Assembly: GCA_973895155.1 (NCBI GenBank)
Contig: OZ316893.1
Location: 12,710,001 to 12,774,000 of the forward strand
Direction of reading: 5' to 3'
From: Marsupella aquatica
Taxonomy: Eukaryota; Marchantiophyta
DNA length: 64,000 nt
Notes under the pieces: generated by a model
Told to the model about the DNA's origin: nothing
Databases searched by the model: none
The model's input: the letters and a program-made list of their open reading frames with translations, nothing else
Program-made: the position numbers and the translations under genes
In this document: positions 34,851 through 44,638 of the stretch, piece by piece
Numbering within the stretch: position 1 is the first letter of the stretch
Layout: each line of letters begins with the position of its first letter

Positions 34851-35776
34851 TGTACCCATGATTTGCTTGTGTCTACAATCTCATAATCATACTCTATGCA
34901 AAAATCCAAGAAGTTTGTCATGCCCCAAATGATTCTCCAAATCTTCTACTTTCATAGAAGACAAAGACACCTTTTAGGTTATCAAGAACTAAAATAAGAG
35001 GTTGCGCTAAAAAATGGCCTGGTGGTCATTCAAATTTGCAGGGCACAAAAATTGAAAAATCTGGTCAAAGATAAGGACTAAAGCCAAAGAGTGAATTTAG
35101 TTTAGTGTGACTCAAAAAGTGTTGCACAACTGTAAATCAAGAAAAAATTGGTCAAAGATAAGGAATAAAGCCAAAGTGTGAATTTACTTTACTTACTTAG
35201 TATAACTCAAAAAAAGGTTGCACAATTGTCCAAGCAATCAAGAATCAAATGAGACAACAACAAAAAAGTCAAAAACTTTAACACAAATGATGCACTAGAG
35301 AGTATCAAAGGAGGATCTTCCTCCATGATCCATGCAAGGAAGTGCTCTAAATATTCAATCTTGTGATGGAGCATAGTTTTGTGTAATACAGGTAGGAGGA
35401 GTTTAATTGCAGATAGTATTTTAGTCAATAGAGTATTGCATAACTAATCAATCAAAAACTATTCTCCCAATATTTGTGGTGATTTTTTACAGTCATTTCC
35501 ACTGTCATTTTCAGTGCCAAATACAAAAGCAATAACTGAGGCCAAAAGGCATAGTAAACAGCACGGCACGAGCATTGATGGCTAGGTGTCGTGCTAGAGA
35601 CATACAGTTAGTCAAATCGCAATGTAAGGCAGCCCCTCAAGGGCTCCAGCCTCACATGAGTGGGGTGGGGGTGGGGGGGGGAGAAGCAAGTAGAGTGATG
35701 GTGAATGAGGAAAAGACTGAGCAGACCAAAATTAGTTAAAACAAGGGAAAAGGAGGGGTTAAAGGTTTAAATCGAA
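34851..35776. other. AT-rich spacer with an ~85-bp imperfect duplication
   Basis: GGTCAAAGATAAGGA(C/A)TAAAGCC ... GCACAA(C/T)TGT is duplicated at 35062-35133 and 35149-35229. A related sequence is seen near 43690. A poly-G tract lies at ~35662-35682. No gene is supported. Confidence 0.4.
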
Positions 35777-35781
35777 CAGAA

Positions 35782-36256
35782 TGTTGGGTATTTACTCTTA
35801 CGTCTAGGTTAGGTATGACGTGGTTGGTACAACAACGTGGGTTGGTACAACTACGTGGTTAGGTACAACTATGTGATTAGGTACAACTATGTGGTTAGGT
35901 ACAACTACGTGATTAGGTACAACTATGTGGTTAGGTACAACTACGTGATTAGGTACAACTATGTGGTTAGGTACAACTATGTGGTTAGGTACAACTAAGT
36001 TGCACACTATATCATAAGAGGCATGTGTGCTTGGAGAGGTAGAACCAAGGCTCATTGTTATGGAGCCACTTGAGAGATAGGGAGAGCTTACACTGTGGAG
36101 ACTCGGTATAGCCGACGGGCTTAGAGTTCAGTAAAGCTCTCTTGTGTGTTCCCGTGGACGTAGCCTCAAGGAGGTGAACCACGTATCTCTTGTGTCGACT
36201 ATTGTGCGTTGGATGGTTCATGGGCTTGCCGTTGCGATCGTCGTCTCTGCTCAACA
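35782..36256 (+). repeat. 5' LTR of copia element, with ~10 internal 18-bp repeats
   Basis: 475 bp. Positions ~35818-35998 contain about ten tandem 18-bp units of the form GTTAGGTACAACTA(T/C)GTG. These probably lie in U3 and could be enhancer-like repeats; that is inference. They are kept identically in the 3' LTR. Confidence 0.95.
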
Positions 36257-36258
36257 AT

Positions 36259-36270
36259 TGGTATCAGAGC
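36259..36270 (+). promoter_or_regulatory. Primer binding site (initiator Met-tRNA type)
   Basis: TGGTATCAGAGC lies two bases after the 5' LTR. It is the classic plant retrotransposon PBS complementary to the 3' end of initiator Met-tRNA. Confidence 0.95.
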
Positions 36271-37414
36271 ATGCTTGGGAGGTGACGTGTGTTCGTGACG
36301 GGATTTCATGACGGTTTTTCCAGCGTTGAGTGTTGGTGGATTTTCCAGAGTTCCATCGCATGGAACTTGGAGTTTATGGGCTCAACGGATAGATCAGGGC
36401 AAGAGCTTTCTAACGGTGTGAAGAAATCGTTGAACGGAGCTCGTGGTGCAGAGAGATCTAAGTTTTCGTCGTTCTGGATTTTGTGAAGAAAGTTGGCAAT
36501 CGACTCGGAGGGAGAAGCGTCAAGTGTTTTGACTCAACGGAGAGATTGAGGCAAGACGATTGTTTTTGAGTCCGGGATTGGCTCTTTGATGCAAAGAGGA
36601 AGGCTAAGCAAAATCAATTACCTTGTTGGACTTGGTGAAGGCACCAAGTGCAATTGATCAACATTCGTTGTTGACAAGGTACCATTTTTTTCTCTTTGAA
36701 AAACTGATTCGAAATTGGCTATGGCAATTTAGAGAAATTTGTCATCTTTACCAATTTTTTTCTCCCTCGTTCTTTCCTCGTTTTGGGTGCTTCTTATATC
36801 GATCTTCATCGCCTCGGAGTCTAGTTTCCAAATCTGAAATCGGATCTTGATTTTGTCAAAACCCGAGTGAGATATCTTGCGTTTGGTGTCGAGGGGTACA
36901 TTCTGCCGTGTGTATTTTCTGCGCGCGCGACCAGATTTCGACGACGAAGGGTGGTAGGGGGTTTTGGGGGTTCGAGGACACATGTCAGCCCCTCGATTGT
37001 TCTTCCAAAATTCCCACAGGGCCTGTACAAGGGTCATAGAATATTCCAAAAAACCAGAGAGCTATTTTTTGACCGTCCGACAAAGATTTCATCCGCCGAA
37101 CGGTAACTTTTTTGGTTATTTTTCGGCGAGGTCGTAGCCATTGAAGTTGGCAATGCAGCGCACCAATCACATCGCAATTCCGACAACGGGTTGTACTTGG
37201 TATTTCGGTTATTCCCTGAGGTGGTCAAAACGAGGGAGTTTCCCAAGGTTTTACCCACCTCGACCGAAATTTGAATAACTTTTCTGTCAAATTTCGATTT
37301 TGATTTCGGTTTTCAGTATTGGACTCCTAGCTTTGTGGGCTATGCGGCGGTGTTGAGTTTTGAGTTTTTTGAGAAGTTGTGAAAAACAACATTTTTTGTG
37401 ACTTTCTCATATGA

Positions 37415-38446
37415 GTGATTCGGAGGAGTTTTTTCGAAGACGTGGAACTTGAAGCACGAGGATCACCGCGGAGGTTTCAGGGGCAGAGAGAGGAGCAGGA
37501 GGAAGAGCACGTGACACCGATACCATCACCGGTGCGGCGTGTGGTGGAGGAAGCAGTACTACTACCGGAGCTCACGGTAAAGAAGAAGATGGGGACTTTC
37601 AAGCTTGGGGGACCCAAGTATGAAGTGACAAAGTATGATGGGCGCTCTGACTACTTGCTATGGGAGAAGCAAGTGAAGGGAGTACTTTATGCGTCAGGGA
37701 TGGGCCAACTGCTGAGCCCTCGTGAAGACGATGTTGATGAGAAACAATGGGACCGCATGCAGGAGCAGGGAGTGTGGTGTGTTACACTCTATCTCATGCC
37801 TCCCATCATCAAGCAGTTGGGTGCACATAAGGATTGCATGTCCTTGTTTGCGGAATTGCAGAGCAAGTATCACCGCAAGGAGTTGTCGAACCGGCTCTAC
37901 ACTTCTTACAAACTGATGAGTTTCAGGATGAAGGAATCTGGTACGAAGTTGCAAGACCATGTGGATGCTTTCAACGACATGGTCGTTGACTTGGAAAACC
38001 TTGGGGAGACTTTGAATGATGAGACGAAGGCTCTGCAGCTTCTTAGTTCATTGCCTCCATCTTACCAGTCCCTATCACGAGTGTTGTTGCATCGTGATAG
38101 GGATACCATTTCATACAATGACGTGGTAAGTTCTCTGCTTAGTGATGATCTTCAGCAGAAGATGCACATCACGTCACAGCCTTCATCATCTGGTGCTGCC
38201 CTCAATGTTAACCGTGGGAGGAGTATGCAGCGACCAACTAGGGACCGTAGAACCCAGTTTAGATCTAAATCCAGATCTAAGTCCAAGGGTAAATCCCCTC
38301 AGAGGAGGCAGGTGACATGTTGGAAGTGCAACCAAGTTGGACACTTCAAGCGAGACTGTAAGGGAAAGGCAGCGGAAACTTCATCGGCAAATGTGGCTAG
38401 GGCTGATGGAGAAGCTGATTTACTCAATGATGAGTATGTTTTATGA
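37415..38446 (+). CDS. gag: Copia gag polyprotein
   Basis: The open frame runs from a non-ATG at 37415; the first in-frame ATG is near 37590 (MGTFKLGGPKYEV). It includes the copia-type gag domain (UBN2-like: YDGRSDYLLWEKQVKGVL ... LLSSLPPSYQSL). This is followed by an Arg/Lys/Ser-rich stretch and one CCHC zinc knuckle (CWKCNQVGHFKRDC). The frame stops at TGA 38444-38446, and pol continues in the same frame. Copia elements usually make one long polyprotein, so the TGA is either a readthrough signal or a single nonsense mutation. The leader from 36271 to 37414 contains no gene. Confidence 0.93.
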   Translation: MIRRSFFEDVELEARGSPRRFQGQREEQEEEHVTPIPSPVRRVVEEAVLLPELTVKKKMGTFKLGGPKYEVTKYDGRSDYLLWEKQVKGVLYASGMGQLLSPREDDVDEKQWDRMQEQGVWCVTLYLMPPIIKQLGAHKDCMSLFAELQSKYHRKELSNRLYTSYKLMSFRMKESGTKLQDHVDAFNDMVVDLENLGETLNDETKALQLLSSLPPSYQSLSRVLLHRDRDTISYNDVVSSLLSDDLQQKMHITSQPSSSGAALNVNRGRSMQRPTRDRRTQFRSKSRSKSKGKSPQRRQVTCWKCNQVGHFKRDCKGKAAETSSANVARADGEADLLNDEYVL

Positions 38447-41400
38447 AGTCGGGGGTATGCCCTGTGCACGTCATCTAGGAGAGCAGATGATGTGTGGATT
38501 CTTGATTGTGCTTGCTCTTTTCATCTTTGTTACATTCGTGAGTTTTTCAGTTCTTACTCTGTTTCAAACGGTTCAGTTCTGATGGGAAATGATCACTCCT
38601 GTCAAATTGAGGGAATTGGGTCTGTGAAGATTCAAATGTTTGATGGCGCTGTGCGCACAGTGTCCGGAGTCAGGTATGTACCTGGCATGCGTAAGAATCT
38701 GATTTCACTCGGTGTGTTGGATTCAAATGGTCATCAATGGAGCGTTATTGATGGTGAACTTCAAGTCAGGTCGGGAGAGACAGTGATTTTGAAGGGGAGT
38801 AGACAAAAGAATTTGTATGTGTTACAGGGCAATACTGTATGTGGAGAGGCCAATGTAACCAAGTCTCACGAGGAGATGACTCAACTGTGGCATTCACGGC
38901 TAGGCCACATAAGTGAGAAGGGTTTGGCTATCTTACGGAAGAATGGACTCATTTCTGATTTGCAATCTTGTAAATTAGAGTTTTGTGAGCATTGCATTCT
39001 TGGAAAGCAGCATCGTCGTGCTTTTGGTGTTGGAACTCATCGTTCCAAAGCGGTTCTTGAGTACATACATAGTGACGTGTGGGGTCCATCCCCGACTCCC
39101 TCACACTCTGGAAAGTTGTACTATGTATCATTTATTGATGATTACTCAAGATTTGTGTGGATTTATTTCATGACGCATAAGTCTGATGTCTTGTCCATTT
39201 TTAAGAAGTGGAAGGCCCAGGTGGAGAATCAGACTGGAAACACGATCAAGTGTTTGGATACAAGGGTGAAGAGTCTGAGGTCAGACAACGGCGGGGAGTA
39301 CACTTCAATGGAATTTGAAGAGTACTGTTCAGAACAGGGGATAACTCGCCATCTCACCACAGTTTATACTCCGCAGCAAAATGGTGTCGCTGAGAGGCTC
39401 AATCGGACACTGTTGGAGCGGTCACGGAGTATGTTGAGCCAATCAGGTTTACCACAAGAATTTTGGGCAGAAGCTGTCAATACCGCAGCTTATTTGGTAA
39501 ATCTTTCTCCTTCTAGTGCTATCAATTTCAAAACGCCGTTTGAGATGCGCTATAAGCGGCAAGCAGACTATCATGGCTTGGTAATTTTTGGAAGTGATGC
39601 ATATGCTCTCACACCAAAGCAGAATAGGACCAAGTTGGATCCTACCTCCAGGAAATGTGTTTTTCTTGGGTACCAGAGTGGTGTGAAAGCCTATAGGCTA
39701 TGGGATCCTATTGCCTGTAAGCTCGTTGTCAGTAGGGATGTTTCCTTCAATGAATCCAGATTATTGAAGGAGGGGGAGAATACTCAGGTCTCCCGTACTG
39801 ACAAAGGAAAATCTCCTATCCCGGATCTCGTTGAGGGGGAGATTGGTTATGAGGTGCATGACCGGAGAGAAGGAGTTGCTCCAATTATGGAGCTGGTTCC
39901 TGTGCCAGAGGAACCAGAGGAGTTTGTTGATGCTGGTGAGCAGCAAGTAGATGCTGTTGAGCTTCAAATTGTACCAGCACACGCAGATCAACCGGAGTCA
40001 TCGGCTAGAAGAACATCTGGTCGCACTGTACGCGCTCCATCAAGGTATGGACAGTGGGTTGATTCATCTCAACTGCAAGAGGATGATTTTACAGCTGATG
40101 ATGAGGGTGATGCGTTAATTTTGGAAGAAGGAGAACCTTCTTCATTTCATGAGGCAAGTGCTTCAAAGGAGAAGCAGAAGTGGACTGCAGCAATGCAAAC
40201 GGAGATGCAGTCACTAAAGGACAACAAAACTTGGGAGCTTGTTAAGCTGCCTAAGGGTCAGCAAGTGGTGGACAGCAAGTGGATTTACAAGCTGAAGGAT
40301 AATTCCATAGGAGGTGGATCGAAGGTCTACAAGGCTAGATTGGTAGCAAAGGGATTCACACAAGAGAAAGGTGTGGATTACAATGAGGTCTTCTCACCAG
40401 TTGCTAAGTACTCTACAATACGACTATTGTGTGTACTTGTTGTAATGTTTGGTCTGCTCCTAGATCAGATGGATGTTGTCACAGCTTTCCTCTATGGCAC
40501 ATTGGAAGAGGTGATCTTCATGAGACAACCGCTAGGTTTTGTGAAGAGAGGACAGGAGGAATTGGTTTGCAGATTGCTGAAATCCTTGTATGGGTTGAAG
40601 CAGTCACCAAGACAGTGGAACAAGCGGTTTGACGATTGGATTCGGTCACAAGGTTTTCACAGAAGTGTATTTGACCCTTGTGTGTATTTGAAACCGGTGA
40701 AGAATGTTGTCTTTGGGTTCATTGTTTTAGTACTTTATGTGGATGACATGTTAATTGCAGCCAAGGATAGGTCTGAGATTGTTAAGCTCAAGGCACTGCT
40801 TAGTGCAGAGTTTAAGATGAAGGACTTAGGGCCAGCTAAGAGGATTTTGGGTATGGAGATCACTAGGGACTTGGAGGCTGGCAAGCTATGGTTGACGCAG
40901 AGCAGTTATGCGAGGAAGGTAATTGCAAGGTTCAACATGGAGAATAGCAAGCCAGTAAGTACCCCGTTGGCTCCACACTTCAAGTTATCATCAGCGTTCT
41001 GTCCTACGGATGACACAGAGAAGGGGTTGATGTCAAAGGTTCCATATGACAAGGCAGTGGGGAGTCTCATGTATTTGATGACTTGCACTAGACCTGATCT
41101 TGCCATGGCTATGGGCAAGGTGAGCAGATACATGTCGAATCCAGGGAAGGTACACTGGGAAGCAGTGAAGTGGATTCTCAAGTACTTGAAGGGTACCGTG
41201 GATCATGGTCTTTTATTTGATGCGAATGCAAAGAATGCTAGATCATTGATTGGCTATGTAGATTCTAACTATGGACAAGATTTGGACCGAAGGAGATCAA
41301 CAACAGGATACGTGTTCACACTTGGCGGTGGATGCATAAGTTGGAGGTCTACTTTGCAGAAGTGTATTGCTCAGTCTACTACAGAAGCGGAGTATGTTGC

Positions 41401-41719
41401 AGCTGCGGAAGCAGCAAAGGAAGCGATTTGGTTGGATAGACTTATCACTGAAATGGGATTGCCACAGGGGAATGTGAAGCTCCATTATGATAGTCAAAGT
41501 GCGCTCCACCTTGCTGTGAACCAGGTGATGGACAGCAGAGTGAAGCACATTGACGTCAGGTACCATTTTATCAGGCAGGCTGTGTCTGATAATTTGTTTG
41601 AGCTAGTCAAGATTGATGGTAAACTCAACCCGGCTGACGCATTTACCAAAGTGATTCCTTTGGAGAGTTTCTCTAGACACCGTGACGTATTGCAGGTTTT
41701 GCAATTGCATCACAAGTAG
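38447..41719 (+). CDS. pol: Copia pol polyprotein (PR-IN-RT-RNase H)
   Basis: The open frame continues in the gag frame after TGA 38446; the first downstream ATG is inside the frame at about 38579. The protease region has WILDCACSFHLC where most relatives have D-S/T-G/A. Integrase has the zinc motif (WHSRLGH ... CEHCILGK) and catalytic-core contexts HSDVWGP, LRSDNGGEY and NGVAERLNRTL. RT has ARLVAKGFTQ, DVVTAFLYG and the catalytic YVDDML. RNase H includes CTRPDLA, STTGYVF, STTEAEYVA and VKHIDVRYHFIR. It ends at TAG 41719, close to the 3' LTR. No other lesions are visible. Confidence 0.95.
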   Translation, partial: SRGYALCTSSRRADDVWILDCACSFHLCYIREFFSSYSVSNGSVLMGNDHSCQIEGIGSVKIQMFDGAVRTVSGVRYVPGMRKNLISLGVLDSNGHQWSVIDGELQVRSGETVILKGSRQKNLYVLQGNTVCGEANVTKSHEEMTQLWHSRLGHISEKGLAILRKNGLISDLQSCKLEFCEHCILGKQHRRAFGVGTHRSKAVLEYIHSDVWGPSPTPSHSGKLYYVSFIDDYSRFVWIYFMTHKSDVLSIFKKWKAQVENQTGNTIKCLDTRVKSLRSDNGGEYTSMEFEEYCSEQGITRHLTTVYTPQQNGVAERLNRTLLERSRSMLSQSGLPQEFWAEAVNTAAYLVNLSPSSAINFKTPFEMRYKRQADYHGLVIFGSDAYALTPKQNRTKLDPTSRKCVFLGYQSGVKAYRLWDPIACKLVVSRDVSFNESRLLKEGENTQVSRTDKGKSPIPDLVEGEIGYEVHDRREGVAPIMELVPVPEEPEEFVDAGEQQVDAVELQIVPAHADQPESSARRTSGRTVRAPSRYGQWVDSSQLQEDDFTADDEGDALILEEGEPSSFHEASASKEKQKWTAAMQTEMQSLKDNKTWELVKLPKGQQVVDSKWIYKLKDNSIGGGSKVYKARLVAKGFTQEKGVDYNEVFSPVAKYSTIRLLCVLVVMFGLLLDQMDVVTAFLYGTLEEVIFMRQPLGFVKRGQEELVCRLLKSLYGLKQSPRQWNKRFDDWIRSQGFHRSVFDPCVYLKPVKNVVFGFIVLVLYVDDMLIAAKDRSEIVKLKALLSAEFKMKDLGPAKRILGMEITRDLEAGKLWLTQSSYARKVIARFNMENSKPVSTPLAPHFKLSSAFCPTDDTEKGLMSKVPYDKAVGSLMYLMTCTRPDLAMAMGKVSRYMSNPGKVHWEAVKWILKYLKGTVDHGLLFDANAKNARSLIGYVDSNYGQDLDRRRSTTGYVFTLGGGCISWRSTLQKCIAQSTTEAEYVAAAEAAKEAIWLDRLITEMGLPQGNVKLHYDSQSALHLAVNQVMDSRVKHIDVRYHFIRQAVSDNLFELVKIDGKLNPADAFTKVIPLESFSRHRDVLQVLQLHHK

Positions 41720-41898
41720 AGTTTTCTTAAACATTCATTGTAATTACTGATATATGCTCTTCCTCATTCCTATGTATTAGGCTACGGCTTAGTTCTGGTT
41801 TGCTCTAGTTAGAGAGGGAAACCGGTTTGGTTTCTGTCCAGAACTTCCCGCTGAGGGATCATATACATTGGCAGTATTACTCTCCCCTAGACCAGAGT

Positions 41899-41909
41899 CA
41901 AGGGGAAGA
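41899..41909 (+). promoter_or_regulatory. Polypurine tract of copia element
   Basis: AAGGGGAAGA directly precedes the 3' LTR (one base before TGTTGGG), as expected for plus-strand priming. Confidence 0.85.
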
Positions 41910-41910
41910 T

Positions 41911-42385
41911 TGTTGGGTATTTACTCTTACGTCTAGGTTAGGTATGACGTGGTTGGTACAACAACGTGGGTTGGTACAACTACGTGGTTAGGTACAACTA
42001 TGTGATTAGGTACAACTATGTGGTTAGGTACAACTACGTGATTAGGTACAACTATGTGGTTAGGTACAACTACGTGATTAGGTACAACTATGTGGTTAGG
42101 TACAACTATGTGGTTAGGTACAACTAAGTTGCACACTATATCATAAGAGGCATGTGTGCTTGGAGAGGTAGAACCAAGGCTCATTGTTATGGAGCCACTT
42201 GAGAGATAGGGAGAGCTTACACTGTGGAGACTCGGTATAGCCGACGGGCTTAGAGTTCAGTAAAGCTCTCTTGTGTGTTCCCGTGGACGTAGCCTCAAGG
42301 AGGTGAACCACGTATCTCTTGTGTCGACTATTGTGCGTTGGATGGTTCATGGGCTTGCCGTTGCGATCGTCGTCTATGCTCAACA
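41911..42385 (+). repeat. 3' LTR of copia element
   Basis: 475 bp and equal in length to the 5' LTR, with one mismatch noticed. It is followed by the target duplicate CAGAA (42386-42390). Confidence 0.96.
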
Positions 42386-44638
42386 CAGAAGAGAAAAACA
42401 GGAAAAACAAAAGAATAAGAAAAAAACACCTCTGATTTTGTTATTCTTATGTGGTCGTCATAGCCCATCTTTTTTGCAACATTTGACATATTTTATTCAA
42501 GAATATTTGTTGTGCAAGGTGAAAAAATATGTAAAAAATACTATGTTCTTTTTATCAAACTATTATAGTGATATCTTTTTATACTCCAGCATCCCGTATT
42601 TTGCACAATTATATCTTTACTCAACAACAGTTTTTGTGCAATAATATATTCTAAAAAAGAATTTTGTTATTCAGCAATGTGTTTTACACCACGATATACT
42701 TCCCAACAACATCTTTAGCATAATGATATCTTTAATTAAATGACATCTTTATGCATCGCATGGGGATCCCGGCGGGGATTGATAGTACAGCGACTCAACG
42801 GCCATTTTTGCTCAACCCGGGGCTAAACCCTAACCCTAAACTCTAACCCTAAACCTATCATATAATGTTGTGCCAATTTATATTGCCACAACAATCCTGA
42901 GTTTTGGGGGTCTCACTATATGGATGTCTCCCCATCACCTACGACGTTTTTAGGCCTTGGATCTCCTAAAATGTAAGAAAAATATATATTTTTCAACCCC
43001 TATAAATTTTTCAACTCTAAAAAATTGATTATAAGGATCCTAATGTTCTTCTCAATTATAAATCTAGAGAGAAGACTCTATTGTTCTTCTCATAAAATTC
43101 TTAAGTCTTCCCTTTGAACCATATAATGACCGTATAGTGCGTTGCAAGTGATGTGCCATTTTTGTGGAAGTGAAACCCCCAAGTCTTGAGTGACTCTTGG
43201 TCGACTCATTCCTTCCTTCCTTGACCTTTTACTTCACAATGTCTTTTACATATTAATGACATCTTGGGTGGAACAATACATTTTTTCTTACAAGTCTTTT
43301 ACTTCACCATATCTTTGGCAAACTGACACTATTTTTAATTTGTTAACAACATCGTTGGCAAAACAACTTTTTTGTTGTTAACGACATCTTTCACATAACA
43401 TCTTGGGAGACACAACATATATTTTCTTATTACAACATCTTTTGTGCAATGCACGAGTACTGAGCTAGTGTCACATAAGAATCATCTCATGTACTATGTA
43501 TTCTACTATAAAAATAAGTATATCATTTGATACTCCTGGAGTCCTAGTCGATCAATTAATAGAAGAGTACACAAAAATCTTGTCATGCCCATAAAACTTT
43601 CCTTTCATCTTGTGTACTTTCATATCCTAAACTATAATACAAGGTTGCGCCTTTTTATGAAGTGGTCGTCATTCAAATTTCCAGTGTCCAAAAAACATTA
43701 ATCATGTCAAAGAGAAGGAATAAAGGTTATATTAAATTTAGTGTGCACCAAAAAGTAATAAATACATTCCAAACAAACGGGGAATCAAATGGGAGACACT
43801 AAAGTAGGGAGCCAATGCTAGAACCAATGGGGCACACAAAACAAGAAAGTGAATGTACATGCATGAGTATCAAGGAGGTATACACATGAAATACAAAAGT
43901 ACATAATATATATGATACTATATATTATTGTAACTATTATAATATTGCAAAATATAATAACGATAGTAATTTAATTAAAATAAGTTAATTAAAAATAGGT
44001 TAGATTACAAAGACCATATCAAAAGCTATAATAAAATGTTACTTTTTTTAATTATAGTAGTCATTCAAATTTGCAATATCCCCAAAATGAAAAACATGAA
44101 AGAATGATTTCTTTTGTGAATGAAAATGGAGAGCAATGTTTCCAAGCACAAAATGAATTTAATAGTACAAAGAAAATAAGGAGGGTCTCTAGCAATGCAA
44201 GAGTATCAAGGAGACCTCCCTTTACCATGTACCACTATAATCATGATCCACTCCCTTTACAAACTATAAAAAGTGACAATCAATTTTGAATGTTTATCAA
44301 AACATAATTGTTTCCACACTTTAAGATTGTTGTGCGCATACACATCGCTACACAACATACATCGCTTGTCACACATATCCAAGCATAGTCACAATCTAAC
44401 GACACAAACCTAAGAGAATGATCTACAAATGGAACCCATGTCCATACATGCCCAAAACCCACAATCGCTCCCCTAGCTGGAAGTGAGGTCCCCTAACTCT
44501 AGCTAGCCATGAGTTCTACAAGGTTGATATACACCTTTTTAGGTGTGAAGATCAGGAGGCCGGGTGCAAGTGAGCCCCATCGATCACCTACCTGCAATCT
44601 ATATCTTCCATGAGAACACGAATGATAACTAGTCGGCA
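42386..44638. other. AT-rich spacer with small telomere-like tract
   Basis: No gene is supported. A degenerate telomere-like tract (CTAAACCCTAACCCTAAACTCTAACCC in two parts, ~42823-42860) is present. So is a MITE-like end (GTGGAAGTGAAACCCCC, ~43164) and repeated CAACATCTTT phrases. On the minus strand 44638-44270 would be the 3' UTR and possibly the 3' LTR of the gypsy element. A purine-rich AGGGGAGCGA followed by TTGTGGG (~44465) is a candidate PPT/LTR junction, but the matching 5' LTR is not visible. Confidence 0.4.

Larger units (their letters stand above)
35782..42385 (+). mobile_element. Complete young Ty1/copia LTR retrotransposon
   Basis: The element is 6604 bp with two 475-bp LTRs starting TGTTGGG and ending CAACA, and the 5-bp target duplication CAGAA (35777-35781 and 42386-42390). 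A PBS follows the 5' LTR and a purine tract precedes the 3' LTR. Gag and pol are complete, in the order GAG-PR-IN-RT-RH that defines Ty1/copia. The LTRs differ at one position that I can see (36247 C, 42376 A), which implies a very recent insertion. One TGA interrupts the common frame at 38444. Confidence 0.96.

Noticed and set aside
35808-35998. CRISPR-like array
   Set aside because: The 18-bp units are directly adjacent without spacers, lie inside a retrotransposon LTR and are duplicated in the other LTR.
37034-37258. Minus-strand frames in the copia leader
   Set aside because: They overlap the untranslated leader of an intact plus-strand retroelement and have no motifs.
44270-44638. 3' LTR of the gypsy element
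   Set aside because: A possible purine tract and TG start are present at ~44465, but no 5' LTR is available for comparison, so boundaries cannot be supported.
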